Source: Lewinellaceae bacterium
GTDB lineage: Bacteria; Bacteroidota; Bacteroidia; Chitinophagales; Saprospiraceae
DNA length: 64,000 nucleotides
Reading direction: 5' to 3'
Assembly: GCA_020636005.1 (NCBI GenBank)
Contig: JACJYR010000001.1
Span: 3,352,501-3,416,500, forward strand
Part shown: positions 42,000 to 50,921 of the stretch, in pieces
Layout: the number at the start of each line of letters is the position of its first letter
Position numbering within the stretch: the first letter of the stretch is position 1
Notes under the pieces: model-generated
Database searches by the model: none
The model's input: only the letters and a program-made list of their open reading frames with translations
Told to the model about the DNA's origin: nothing
Made by a program: the position numbers and the translations under genes

Positions 42000-43418
42000 A
42001 TGCTCAACTCCCGCCTCCTCGAACTCCTCCGCACCCTCACCCCCGCCGAACTGACCGCCTTCGGCAAGTACCTCCGCTCGCCTTTCTTCAACCACCGGGA
42101 CGACGTGGTGCGGCTGTTCGATTATTTTTTTGAAAAAAAGGAAACGAAGCGGGAGGAAGTTTTTGATAAAGAAAACGTGTTCGGGAGCGTTTTCCCCGGT
42201 GAAAAATTTGACGATAAACAACTGAGCTACGCCATGTCCTTCCTCTATCAGGCGGCGCAGAACTTCCTGGGTTACAACGAATTGATGGGCGGCGGCGAGG
42301 CGGCATTTCAAATCCACCTGGCCCGTGCGATGCGCAAACGGGGCCTCGACCGCCAATTCGAAACGGCCCTGAAAAAAGCGGAGGATAGCCTCGCCGCACA
42401 GCCCCACCGCAACACGGATTTCCACTACCTCAGCCACCTGCTGCACCTGGAAAAGTACGAATCGGGGGTGAGCGAGCGGCGCACGGCTTCCCGCAGTTTT
42501 CAGGAAATGGCCGGTGAAACGGATCTGTATTTCATCGCCACTAAACTGCGGCAGGGCTGCACGGCGCTCATGCACAAAGCAGTCTCGGAGACCAGCTACC
42601 GCCTCGACCTGCTCGGCGAGGTGCTGGCGCAGGTGGAGCGGCAGCAGTTGCAGGCGGTGCCGGCCATCGGCATTTTTTACTACGCCTACCGGGCGCTGGC
42701 GGAGGAGGATTCGAAGCCCTGGTTCGGGCGGCTTCGGGAGGCGGTACGGCTGCATTTCCAGCAATTCCCGAAGGCGGAAATGCGGGACATCTACACGCTG
42801 GCCGTGAACTACTGCATCCGGCAGATCAACACGCAGCAGGAGGCGGGCGGGCACGAATTTTACCTGCGGCAGGTGTTTGAAATTTACCGGGAGGGCCTTG
42901 AAAATGAGGTATTTACGGACGGGGGCGTGCTCTCCCGTTTCACCTACAACAACATCGCCAACGCCGGGCTGGGCCTGAAAGCCTTCGATTGGGTGGAGGA
43001 TTTTTTAAAAAAATTCAAGGACTCGCTGGAGCCAAGCCACCGGGAGAGCGCCTACCTGTTTAACCTCGCCTCGCTGCACTTCCGCCGCTCCGAATACGGC
43101 CGGGTGCTGGAACTGCTCACGCAAACGGAATTCAACGACCTGCTGCACCAGCTCGATGCCCGCCGGATGCTGCTGCGGAGCTACTTCGAACTCGGCGAAT
43201 TTTCAGCGCTGGATTCCTTGCTCGACAGCTTCCAGGTCTTTCTGCGCCGCCGCCGGGACGTGGGCTACCTGCGGCAGAACTACCTGAACCTGATTCGTTT
43301 CATCAAAAAACTGCTGCAAACGCCCGCCACTGACAGGGCGGCACGGGAAAAATTGCGGAAAGAAATTGTGGACACCAAAGCGGTGGCGGAGCGGGAGTGG
43401 TTGTTGCTGAAAGTGTGA
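42000..43418 (+). CDS. Hypothetical helical-repeat protein
   Basis: A 472-aa cytoplasmic protein I cannot assign. It starts MLNSRLLELLRTLTPAELTAFGKYLRSPFFN, an opening I associate with hypothetical proteins of Saprospiraceae and relatives. The rest is a series of paired helices (for example FETALKKAEDSLAAQP, SYRLDLLGEVLAQVERQQLQ and LDARRMLLRSYFELGEFSALDSLL), so a TPR-like superhelix is likely. No signal peptide, membrane segment or catalytic motif. It follows the TA pair by 29 bp. Confidence 0.75.
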   Translation: MLNSRLLELLRTLTPAELTAFGKYLRSPFFNHRDDVVRLFDYFFEKKETKREEVFDKENVFGSVFPGEKFDDKQLSYAMSFLYQAAQNFLGYNELMGGGEAAFQIHLARAMRKRGLDRQFETALKKAEDSLAAQPHRNTDFHYLSHLLHLEKYESGVSERRTASRSFQEMAGETDLYFIATKLRQGCTALMHKAVSETSYRLDLLGEVLAQVERQQLQAVPAIGIFYYAYRALAEEDSKPWFGRLREAVRLHFQQFPKAEMRDIYTLAVNYCIRQINTQQEAGGHEFYLRQVFEIYREGLENEVFTDGGVLSRFTYNNIANAGLGLKAFDWVEDFLKKFKDSLEPSHRESAYLFNLASLHFRRSEYGRVLELLTQTEFNDLLHQLDARRMLLRSYFELGEFSALDSLLDSFQVFLRRRRDVGYLRQNYLNLIRFIKKLLQTPATDRAAREKLRKEIVDTKAVAEREWLLLKV

Positions 43419-43541
43419 AAACCACGGTGGCAAGCGGACGCTGTTTTGCTCACTAATTCTACAGGAGAAACCCACCCAAAACGCAGGCAAGGCCTTAGTC
43501 CCTGCGGCAGGGTTCCATCCTGCAAACCTTGCCGCCATGCT

Positions 43542-44243
43542 TTAAGCTCGAGCCATCACGGCCCCCTTCGGCACCGTGCTTTCCAACGCCTTTTTCGTCA
43601 ATTTCCTTTTTCTCAAAAAATAAATAGCAAAAGGCTGGAACAGCAGCGCCGGCCCGAACCACTGCAAATACCAGGGCAGAAAACCCCCGACATTGACGGT
43701 AAAGGCCGTGGTGGATGCGATGATGGCAGTGAACATGGACAAAACGTGCAGGCGCAGCCACCAGCCTTTGCTGATGCCGGGCGATTCGATCATCCGGTGA
43801 AATTTCAGGGAGTCCAGCAGCGTACCAAGCCCAAACACGGTGAAAAGGATGGGGAGGGCAACGCCACTGCCTTTGTTGATGTAAACGGCGGCCCCGGCCA
43901 GCATGGTAAGGCCCGACAGGCCGGTAAACCATACCAGTCCTTTGTCAAAACCGCCCGGCGAGGCACCTTTCATAAATTGTATGGCACGTATGGCCCGCAG
44001 GATGTTGTAGCCCACCAAAACGGCGATGCCCAGCAAAAACTGATAAAACACAGCCTGCGGGTGTTTTACAAAACTCACGACGGACGATAACACTACGATG
44101 GACATTGAATAGAAGAAAATTTTGCCTGCAATGCGGTGCAGTTTCATGTTCCGGTTGGACAAAATGGCAACGGGGCCAGCGAGCAGGGTGAGCACGCCGG
44201 CAAGGACATGGATGTAATCAAGCAGTTTACCGAGCAATTCCAT
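43542..44243 (-). CDS. DUF2306-like membrane protein
   Basis: A 233-aa integral membrane protein with about seven helices. The N-terminal pattern HVLAGVLTLLAGPVAIL-NRNMKLHRIAGKIFFYSM is typical of the DUF2306 group, with conserved His residues at H12 and H36 that suggest heme or metal binding as in cytochrome b561-like proteins. It converges on the helical-repeat gene and is followed upstream by a 68-bp perfect palindrome. The function is unknown. Confidence 0.75.
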   Translation of the reverse strand: MELLGKLLDYIHVLAGVLTLLAGPVAILSNRNMKLHRIAGKIFFYSMSIVVLSSVVSFVKHPQAVFYQFLLGIAVLVGYNILRAIRAIQFMKGASPGGFDKGLVWFTGLSGLTMLAGAAVYINKGSGVALPILFTVFGLGTLLDSLKFHRMIESPGISKGWWLRLHVLSMFTAIIASTTAFTVNVGGFLPWYLQWFGPALLFQPFAIYFLRKRKLTKKALESTVPKGAVMARA

Positions 44244-44491
44244 GTTTCAATATTTTAGGTGAAAAAAAGTGAACGGGGCAAAGGAAAGGGGAATGCAACA
44301 GCCGTGCAGGAAAGAGGGCTAAGCGGAAAGCTAATGGGCTGAATGGCAAGCGTTTGGGACAAACGGCAAGGCACTGGGACGAATGGGGAAGTGGAAATTG
44401 GGATATTCAGAAATTGGGAAATTGGGTGGAATTTTTGGCGGTGAGTCAAATGTACTGCGGGTGGGCTTGTGTCAACAAGGTTGCACAGGGC

Positions 44492-44559
44492 AATTTTCCC
44501 GCTCCCTTCCAAAAGCGGGCGGTTTAAACCGCCCGCTTTTGGAAGGGAGCGGGAAAATT
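44492..44559. repeat. Perfect 68-bp palindrome
   Basis: The left half begins AATTTTCCCGCTCCCTTCC and its 34 bases are repeated exactly as reverse complement around TTTAAA. Each arm carries an inner CCCGCT/AGCGGG hairpin, so the DNA can form a cruciform with branched arms. It may act as a terminator between divergent transcripts, but is larger and more perfect than needed. Confidence 0.92.
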
Positions 44560-44681
44560 TAATTTCGAAGGTGCTGCACCTTACTTTGAAGCCTCAATTC
44601 ATGTTCTATTTTATTAAATATGCTTCATTTCATTTTGAATGCGACGAAAAAACACCTAAACACCCAAGCACCTAAACACAA

Positions 44682-45563
44682 CTATTTAATCCTCCGATTG
44701 ACCTCTTCGTTCAGGCTTCGGGAGACAGGTATAGTTATTTCGCAGCCTTCCAGGTGAAGTTTGTAGCCTTGGGCATTGCCGCTCACGTGGACGACCCGGT
44801 CGAGGTTGACCAGAAAAGTGCGGTGGCAGCGGAAAAATTGCGGGTGGCCGCTCAGCTGGGCCTCCATGTTTTTCAGTGTGCTGCGCAGCAGGGTGCTTCC
44901 CGTGCTGTTTTCTTGCTGGTAAAAAACGCGGACGTAGTTGTCGGCAGCCTCGAGGTACAAGATTTGGCCGGCGGGCAGAGTGAGGGTTTCGTTCTGGTTG
45001 TCCCCCGACAGGGTAATGGCCGGCCCGGTGCCGGCGGGCGGCCCGGCGGGCGGTTGGTGCGATTCGATTTTGACGTTGAGCGACTCGGCCGCTGCGGAAA
45101 ATTTCTTTTGCAATAAATGCTGCTTGGTGTAGGCCATGAACAGCACAGGGAAAAGGCCGATAAGAAAGGTGGCTTTTTGCCAAAACCAAACGACCTGGCC
45201 CGTAAGCGGCTGGCCGTAAAAGAAGTGGGCAAAAATCAGGTTGCCATAGCCGATGAGCGAAATGATGGCCAGGCTGGAAAGGATTTCCTTCCAGATACAC
45301 CAGCCTTCCTCCCGGAAAAAACCGGGCAAGGCCCGCATCACCAGGGCTGACAGCAGTAGCACCCCGAAGGTGACCAGGCCAAAATAGAAACAGACCCGGG
45401 CGTAAAACCAGAAATATTCGGCAGGTATCTGCGTGCCGAAGGGCTTGAACACCAACAGGAACAGCATGACGAACAGCCCCGCCCAAGCGGCCTGGGCGAA
45501 ATTCCTGCTCCAGCTTCCATCGAAGGGATAGGGTTTGTTGAACCAGTTGATGATTGCCTGCAT
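44682..45563 (-). CDS. Membrane-bound LytTR-domain regulator
   Basis: A 293-aa protein. Four membrane helices (about 25-45, 55-75, 92-110, 125-145) precede a linker and a C-terminal LytTR DNA-binding domain (ILYLEAADNYVRVFYQQ, LLRSTLKNMEAQL, FFRCHRTFLVNLDRVVHV, ITIPVSRSLNEEVNRRI). It senses through the membrane part and binds DNA directly, without a receiver domain. It lies 51 bp after thiL in the same direction. Target genes and signal are unknown. Confidence 0.9.
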   Translation of the reverse strand: MQAIINWFNKPYPFDGSWSRNFAQAAWAGLFVMLFLLVFKPFGTQIPAEYFWFYARVCFYFGLVTFGVLLLSALVMRALPGFFREEGWCIWKEILSSLAIISLIGYGNLIFAHFFYGQPLTGQVVWFWQKATFLIGLFPVLFMAYTKQHLLQKKFSAAAESLNVKIESHQPPAGPPAGTGPAITLSGDNQNETLTLPAGQILYLEAADNYVRVFYQQENSTGSTLLRSTLKNMEAQLSGHPQFFRCHRTFLVNLDRVVHVSGNAQGYKLHLEGCEITIPVSRSLNEEVNRRIK

Positions 45564-45613
45564 ATCGGGTTCCCGGTACCGGGTGTATCAAAAGGGCGGT
45601 AGTTTACCCGCCG

Positions 45614-46642
45614 TTAAAAATGCTTCCAGCCCTGGGCCACCAGGTCGTGGATCTTGCCGCCCGTAGAGTGCATCTTCACCCCTTCGCTCGCCTCGGTGAT
45701 CTCGCCCATGATGTAGAGGTCGGGTAGCAGGCGCACTTTTTCGATGTCTTTCGGGTCAATGGTGAAGAGCAGTTCGTAGTCCTCGCCGCCGTTCAGGGCA
45801 GCGGTGAGCGGATCCATCTGAAATTTCAGCGCCATCATTTTGGCTTCTTCATGGATGGGCACGCCGGCCTCCTCGATGATAGCGCCCACGCCAGAAGCCT
45901 TGCAGATGTGCATGAGGTCAGAAGAAACACCGTCCGACACGTCGATCATAGCCGTAGGGACGAGCCTGTTTTTTTCAAACAACTCGATCATATCCTTGCG
46001 GGCTTCTGGTTTCAGGATGCGCTCGACGAGGTATTTTTGTTCCTCCAAATCTGGCTGTATGCCAGGCGTGGAAAGGTAAACTTGCTTTTCCCGTTCCAAA
46101 ATCTGGAGGCCAAGGTAAGCGCCGCCGAGGTCGCCTGTCACGCAAAGGAGGTCGCCGGGCTTGGCGCCGCTGCGGTAGGCCAATTTGCCCTTTTCGCCTT
46201 GCCCAATAGCCGTCACGCTGATAATCAAGCCTTTCAAAGAAGAAGTCGTGTCGCCGCCCACCAGGTCCACCCCGTACTGGTCGCAGGCGAGCTTGATGCC
46301 GTCGTACAGTTCCTCCAGCGCCTCTACGCTGAAGCGGCTGGAAATGGCGATGGACACAGTCACTTGTTTCGGGTGGGCGTTCATGGCGTAGATGTCGGAG
46401 AGGTTTACGACGATGGCCTTGTAGCCAAGGTGTTTCAGCGGGAAGTACATCAGGTCGAAGTGGATGCCTTCCACGAGCAGGTCGGTGGAGACGACGGTCA
46501 GGTGATCGCCATTGTCAATCACAGCAGCGTCGTCGCCGATGCCACGCAGGGAAGAGGGCTGGCGCAGGCCGAAATCTTTGGTAAGGTGTTCGATGAGGCC
46601 GAATTCGCCGAGGGTGTTTATTTCGGTGCGATGTTGTTCCAT
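45614..46642 (-). CDS. thiL: Thiamine-monophosphate kinase
   Basis: A 342-aa ThiL that phosphorylates thiamine phosphate to thiamine diphosphate with ATP. Family motifs: the start GEFGLIEHLTKDF, then GIGDDAAVID, STDLLVEGIHFD, LSDIYAMNAHPK, LVGGDTTSS and NGGEDYELLFTID. Length is normal. It is probably monocistronic or cotranscribed with the LytTR regulator 51 bp downstream. A TACCTTTG -7 box lies about 55 bp upstream. No TPP riboswitch was found before it. Confidence 0.95.
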   Translation of the reverse strand: MEQHRTEINTLGEFGLIEHLTKDFGLRQPSSLRGIGDDAAVIDNGDHLTVVSTDLLVEGIHFDLMYFPLKHLGYKAIVVNLSDIYAMNAHPKQVTVSIAISSRFSVEALEELYDGIKLACDQYGVDLVGGDTTSSLKGLIISVTAIGQGEKGKLAYRSGAKPGDLLCVTGDLGGAYLGLQILEREKQVYLSTPGIQPDLEEQKYLVERILKPEARKDMIELFEKNRLVPTAMIDVSDGVSSDLMHICKASGVGAIIEEAGVPIHEEAKMMALKFQMDPLTAALNGGEDYELLFTIDPKDIEKVRLLPDLYIMGEITEASEGVKMHSTGGKIHDLVAQGWKHF

Positions 46643-46696
46643 TTTTATCAGGATTGATAGATTTTTTTAGTTGCAATGACATGTTTTTCGGGGCGG

Positions 46697-46704
46697 CAAA
46701 GGTA
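46697..46704 (-). promoter_or_regulatory. Promoter -7 box of thiL
   Basis: TACCTTTG on the minus strand matches TAnnTTTG. The -33 region is only weakly TTTT-like. The leader is about 50 nt. Confidence 0.5.
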
Positions 46705-46756
46705 GCCATTTTGAAAATCTGGAAAACCAAGCCCTGTTCCATCTTGTTAACCTTTC

Positions 46757-46789
46757 TCAATTCTCCATTTTCAATTCTCCATTTTCAAT
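46757..46789. repeat. 14-bp tandem repeat in the pirin leader
   Basis: TCAATTCTCCATTT occurs twice in tandem and is followed by a partial third copy (TCAAT), ending 9 bp before the ATG at 46799. It may set the start-site spacing. Confidence 0.75.
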
Positions 46790-46798
46790 AAAAAACCT

Positions 46799-47569
46799 AT
46801 GTCCATCCAAGTTATTCCCAAAGAAAGACAAGCCCGTGGCGCCTTCAACGGCGGCGAAATCGTTGAAAACAAGCCGATCGGCTTTCCCCGGGAGGGCGGC
46901 ATTACCCGTCCCTACTCCAACCTGTTTTACTGGGCCTACGCAGAGGCCAATGTGGACAGCACCATCGGCCTGCACCCGCACGAGGGCTTTGAGATCATGT
47001 CGTTCGTGCTGAAAGGGTACATCAAGCACTTTGATACCAAGTTGAAAGAATGGCGGCCACTGTACGAAGGCGACGCCCAGATTATCCGGGCGGGCAGTGG
47101 CATCAGCCATTCGGAATTCATTGCCAAGAACGGGGCTATCTTCCAAATCTGGTTCGACCCCAATTTGAACAAAACCCTCCAGCAACCCGCTACTTACGAC
47201 GATTATAAAAGCGCTGATCTGCCTGTGGTTCAGGACGGCGATATTTCCGTGAAAACCTACATTGGGTCGAGTTCGCCCATTGAACTGGATACAGAGGGAC
47301 TTGAAATACAGCAACTTAGTTTTAAAAAAGCCAATTGGGAAAAATCTATTTCACCAGAAAATGTCTATTCGCTGTACGTGCAAGAGGGGCAGTTTTCCAT
47401 CAATGGCGAAGCGGTGAAGGCGGATGATTTTGTGTTGGTAAAAGATACCGCCACACTAAAATTGGAAAGCGGGTCGCCAGGCTTGGTTTTCATGATCGCT
47501 TCCCCCCAACGACCATCCTACCCAACCTATGCTGAGATGATGCAACGGCGGATGCAACAAACTGCCTGA
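46799..47569 (+). CDS. Pirin family bicupin protein
   Basis: A 256-aa pirin. The N-terminal cupin shows the four metal ligands: H59 and H61 in GLHPHEGFE, H104 and E106 in GISHSEF. The C-terminal cupin (PENVYSLYVQEGQFSINGEA) follows. Pirins bind Fe and act as quercetinase-like oxygenases or as regulators of metabolic enzymes. It is divergent from thiL, with a short shared intergenic region. Confidence 0.92.
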   Translation: MSIQVIPKERQARGAFNGGEIVENKPIGFPREGGITRPYSNLFYWAYAEANVDSTIGLHPHEGFEIMSFVLKGYIKHFDTKLKEWRPLYEGDAQIIRAGSGISHSEFIAKNGAIFQIWFDPNLNKTLQQPATYDDYKSADLPVVQDGDISVKTYIGSSSPIELDTEGLEIQQLSFKKANWEKSISPENVYSLYVQEGQFSINGEAVKADDFVLVKDTATLKLESGSPGLVFMIASPQRPSYPTYAEMMQRRMQQTA

Positions 47570-47788
47570 GAGTATGCGCCTCCTGTTGCCCAGGCCAGCC
47601 CATCATTTGCTACAACCTGTCCGAAACAGCTGCCGTTTTCTTCTGCTTTGGCCGCATTGTCTTTGGTAGCGTTGTGGCGCACATCGCTTCTTTGAAACGG
47701 AAGTTGGTGGCCAGAGGTTGGAGCAGGATTGGGAAGGCTGTTGACAAAACTATGAAAGGCAGGGAAAAGGAATGGGCTAAAAGTAGAA

Positions 47789-47820
47789 TTGCCGGGTGGA
47801 GCAAGCTCAACACCCGGCAA
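47789..47820. terminator. GC-rich hairpin downstream of the pirin gene
   Basis: TTGCCGGGTG pairs with CACCCGGCAA, with an inner AGC/GCT pair. No strong T run follows on either strand, so termination is only likely. It lies 220 bp beyond the pirin stop. Confidence 0.45.
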
Positions 47821-48184
47821 GGTAGGTAAAGAAAAATTTTAAAATGAATTAAAAATTAAAAATACCGAGTGAGGCGAGAAAAGGAATTACACAAAGATCA
47901 ATCAAAGGATACCTCACTCAAAAAAACCTTAAATGATTGGAAATCCGAAATATAACTAAGTAAAAAAACTGATTTCCTTTGTAATTCTTTGTTCTCTTTG
48001 TTACATGGGCAAATTTATAGTCCAAATACATGCTTGTCAAGTTTTTGCCCCATTTTTTTCATCTTTTTCTGTATTTTTTTCATTACCCTTTTCGGCGATT
48101 TGAGCCGCCCCTTTTTTTTATCCTTGATTCAGATTTAAGAAACTGCTTTACAGACGCTCGCATTGAAAATTAATCCGAAGGTCT

Positions 48185-48252
48185 CTTGAGGGGCGGGGTT
48201 ATCGAACCCCGCAGTTCCGGAACTACGGGGTTCGATAACCCCGCCTCTCAAG
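48185..48252. repeat. Near-perfect 68-bp palindrome
   Basis: CTTGAGGGGCGGGGTTATCG at the left and its complement at the right meet around TCC-GGA with two mismatches over 34 bp. Each arm contains an inner GGGGTT/AACCCC hairpin. Length and layout equal the palindrome at 44492 although the sequence differs. Confidence 0.9.
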
Positions 48253-48405
48253 AATGGCTGGAACTGGCACAATTCAATCATTAATTTCAAATGCGGTGAC
48301 CTATAAAACCTAAATGCCGGGTTTAAAGAAAAATTTTTCATTTCAAACTCCCCTCTCCCTGATAGTTTTTTCTGGATGGTAGGTTTTGAAACAGTTCCTG
48401 AAGGT

Positions 48406-49821
48406 TTACCATGCCACTCCCTCCAAGACTGCATCTAACTGCCAGTCCTCCATTTCCCCGGCCCGTTTGAACACGATATTTTTGTCTTTGTCCAGGAAAT
48501 AAATGCGGGGGAAAGAGCGCAGGTTGAAGAGGGTGGCCATGTTGGAGCGCCGCTCCGGATCGCATACCAGGTACCAGTCTTTGGGCAGTTGGAAGGTCTC
48601 GGCAAAGTCCCAGCACTGTGCGGCATCGGCCCCGAACTTCCCACAGACAGACACAACTTTCAAGCCTTTGGCTTTGTAGCGGGCATAAGATTCCTTGATG
48701 CGGGGCAATTCCCTTTTGCAGTGCGAGCAGTCGGGCATGTAAAATACCAGGATAGTGCAGGGTGCCTGCACATCGTAGAGGTTGACGGGGTTTTCGGCCT
48801 GGTCGTACAAGGTGATGTTGGGTGCTTTTTTCCCTTCGAATAGTGGCTCCATCCGTTCAGCATCGGCGGTCATTTTGCGCAGGTCGTCGGCATCGGCCCA
48901 GGTGGCCTTGCCGGTGTCCAGGTATGTCCGCACCATGTGGACGAACACTTCATCGAGCCGGTATTGGCTCATCCTCGCCAGGGAAGTGGTGAGGTATTTA
49001 TTGTAGTACTGCCAGGCATCGGGGTTGGCTTCCAGCTTCTGCAAGACATCGTCAATCAAGGCAATGGTCGTATCCGGGCTGGGTGGCGGCAGGTGGAGCA
49101 GGTAAAAGTCGGTGGCTTCCATCCATTGCAGATAGCGGGTGAAACCCTCCTTGCCGAGGTCCATATTGTCGAAATAGTGCGTTTTTTGCCAGTGCCAGCG
49201 CCGTTCGGCCTCTGCTTCCCAATTGGAAGATTCGGCGTCTGGTTCCGGGGGCAAGGGGAGCATGGTCTGGCGGATGAGTTCCGCCGTTAGGGTGCCGGGA
49301 TTTTGCTCAATAAAAGTCTGCTGAATATCATGCAGGGCCTTTTCGGCTGCTACCCTTGCGTGGAAATTCTCCTCGTTCGGCAGGTAGCGCCAGCGATCGA
49401 TGGCATCGTCAAGGTGGTCATCGAGTGATTTGAAGACCTTATTATATCGGTAGAGGGCTTCGTTTTCCGGCGAACCTTTTACGGTGGCCTGGTAAGGTTC
49501 CCTGAGCTTGGTGTCCACGATAAAGTTGCGTTGTCCATCAGCCAGCCAACACTGGAAAGATTCGTACAGGGTAGGGTTTTTCCGGTAGATGATGGCGTAC
49601 ATGCCGCTGGGCAGCGGGGCTTCGCTTCTCAGCTCGTACGAGCCGTCGGGTTGCCGCAGGCCGAAAAATTCAGGTACTTCCCGTTTGCCAAAGGTATGGC
49701 CAAACCATAGGGTATCGTAGGTGTATCCGTCCAGCACGACTTTTATCCGGCAGCCTTCCTGCGCCGGTAGTGTGGCCATGACGAAAAGGCCAAAAAAGGA
49801 AAGAATAAATGCTCTAAACAT
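48406..49821 (-). CDS. Thioredoxin-like (TlpA/DUF5106) exported protein
   Basis: A 471-aa exported protein. Signal peptide MFRAFILSFFGLFVMATLPAQ, a DUF4369/DUF5106-like N-terminal and middle region (about 25-320), and a C-terminal TlpA-like thioredoxin domain with CSHC as the active site (LVFYMPDCSHCKRELPRI) and the cis-Pro region LRSFPRIYFL. It probably acts as a disulfide oxidoreductase in the periplasm or at the outer membrane. The CSHC motif is unusual; CxxC is retained. No partner is adjacent. The ATG is immediately before the signal peptide. Confidence 0.88.
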   Translation of the reverse strand: MFRAFILSFFGLFVMATLPAQEGCRIKVVLDGYTYDTLWFGHTFGKREVPEFFGLRQPDGSYELRSEAPLPSGMYAIIYRKNPTLYESFQCWLADGQRNFIVDTKLREPYQATVKGSPENEALYRYNKVFKSLDDHLDDAIDRWRYLPNEENFHARVAAEKALHDIQQTFIEQNPGTLTAELIRQTMLPLPPEPDAESSNWEAEAERRWHWQKTHYFDNMDLGKEGFTRYLQWMEATDFYLLHLPPPSPDTTIALIDDVLQKLEANPDAWQYYNKYLTTSLARMSQYRLDEVFVHMVRTYLDTGKATWADADDLRKMTADAERMEPLFEGKKAPNITLYDQAENPVNLYDVQAPCTILVFYMPDCSHCKRELPRIKESYARYKAKGLKVVSVCGKFGADAAQCWDFAETFQLPKDWYLVCDPERRSNMATLFNLRSFPRIYFLDKDKNIVFKRAGEMEDWQLDAVLEGVAW

Positions 49822-50148
49822 GGCTTTATTTTTAATGACACTGCAAAGGAATGAACTTTGTTAAAAAGATGCCAATTCAAGCTTATTTTCCCAATCTTCC
49901 ACTCCCATTCGTTGGATTGCCAGGTTTTTTCCTGCCACTTCCCTGCTGGAAGTTTTTAATAATCACCGTCCCGCTCGAACGCCCGGTAGCATTTTATAAA
50001 AAACTTAATTTTGGAGGTACGGGTCATCCCGTCACTAACGGTACATCGGCATTGACAGAACATGAGCGATAATTTGAATGCTGACAATCAACAAGTTAAT
50101 TACCTTTAATTTGCTAATTCTTATTTTGGAATAAAGTCTAATTATGGC

Positions 50149-50733
50149 TCAAATATTCAGCAGGTGCCCCATCAGTTCCCGCTTTGTTTTCAGGTAGGAA
50201 TGGTTTTCTTTTTTTGGTTCGATGATGAGCGGCACCCGGCTGGCAATCTCGATGCTGGAATTTTCGATGGCTTCTATCTTGAGCGGGTTGTTGGTGAGCA
50301 GGTGGATCCTTCGGATGCCCATATCTTCCAGGATTTCCACGGCGAGATGGTATTGCCGGGCATCTACTTCGAAGCCGAGGTGGGTATTGGCATCGGCGGT
50401 GTTGAGGCCCTTGTCCTGCAGGTTGTAGGCTTTGAGCTTGTTGATGAGTCCGATGCCCCTTCCTTCCTGGCGTAGATAGATGACGATGCCCTTTTGTTCG
50501 GCGGCCATTTCCAAAGCCCTGGCCAGTTGCTCCCCGCAGTCGCAGCGCAGGGAGTGGAACACGTCGCCGGTCATGCACTCGGAATGGATGCGCACCAAAA
50601 CCGGGCGGGAAGGGTCGAAGTTTTCGTGGGCCAGTACCACATGGGGCGTCAGGTCGTCCGCCGAGTCGGCGTAGGCGAGTATGTTAAAATTTCCCCAACC
50701 GGTGGGCAAATGGGCTTCAACTTGTCGTTGCAT
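50149..50733 (-). CDS. ribA: GTP cyclohydrolase II
   Basis: A 194-aa RibA that opens GTP in the first step of riboflavin biosynthesis. The zinc ligands C53, C64 and C66 lie in HSECMTGDVFHSLRCDCGEQ. GIVIYLRQEGRGIGLINK carries the catalytic Arg/Tyr region, and RIHLLTNNPLKIEAI closes the family pattern. It lacks the RibB half that is fused in many bacteria. A promoter with a dyad lies upstream, and no FMN riboswitch was seen. Confidence 0.95.
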   Translation of the reverse strand: MQRQVEAHLPTGWGNFNILAYADSADDLTPHVVLAHENFDPSRPVLVRIHSECMTGDVFHSLRCDCGEQLARALEMAAEQKGIVIYLRQEGRGIGLINKLKAYNLQDKGLNTADANTHLGFEVDARQYHLAVEILEDMGIRRIHLLTNNPLKIEAIENSSIEIASRVPLIIEPKKENHSYLKTKRELMGHLLNI

Positions 50734-50783
50734 ATTCGTTTTTCGTGGATTGATGTTCCACGGATTTGGTACAGGAACACGGT

Positions 50784-50814
50784 CGAAAATAATTTGTTTC
50801 CGATCGGGGACAAA
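50784..50814 (-). promoter_or_regulatory. ribA promoter with 22-bp dyad
   Basis: On the minus strand TTTG, a 19-nt spacer and TATTTTCG fit the Bacteroidota promoter with one -7 mismatch. The spacer and -33 carry the dyad TTTGT-nn-CCGATCGG-nn-ACAAA (50793-50814), symmetric except for two bases each side. It may be an operator for ribA; the divergent response regulator gene begins 108 bp away. Confidence 0.6.
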
Positions 50815-50921
50815 TGTCGCTTATATTAGCTGGGCAGGCAATCATTTGGGCGGTTTAATAAAAGCTGTTGGCTTCAAAGCTGCATTTTCCCAAAAGCCGC
50901 CTGCCTTCAATCAAACAAGGT

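Larger units (their letters stand above)
47570..48405. other. 836-bp intergenic region
   Basis: No supported gene. It holds a GC-rich hairpin at 47789-47820, an AT-rich stretch at about 47825-48100 and the 68-bp palindrome at 48185-48252. A 97-codon opening overlapping the end of the pirin gene on the minus strand has no domain and is taken as chance. Confidence 0.65.

Noticed and set aside
47527..47820. 97-codon minus-strand opening overlapping the pirin gene end
   Set aside because: No domain, overlaps a confident gene and a hairpin; treated as chance.
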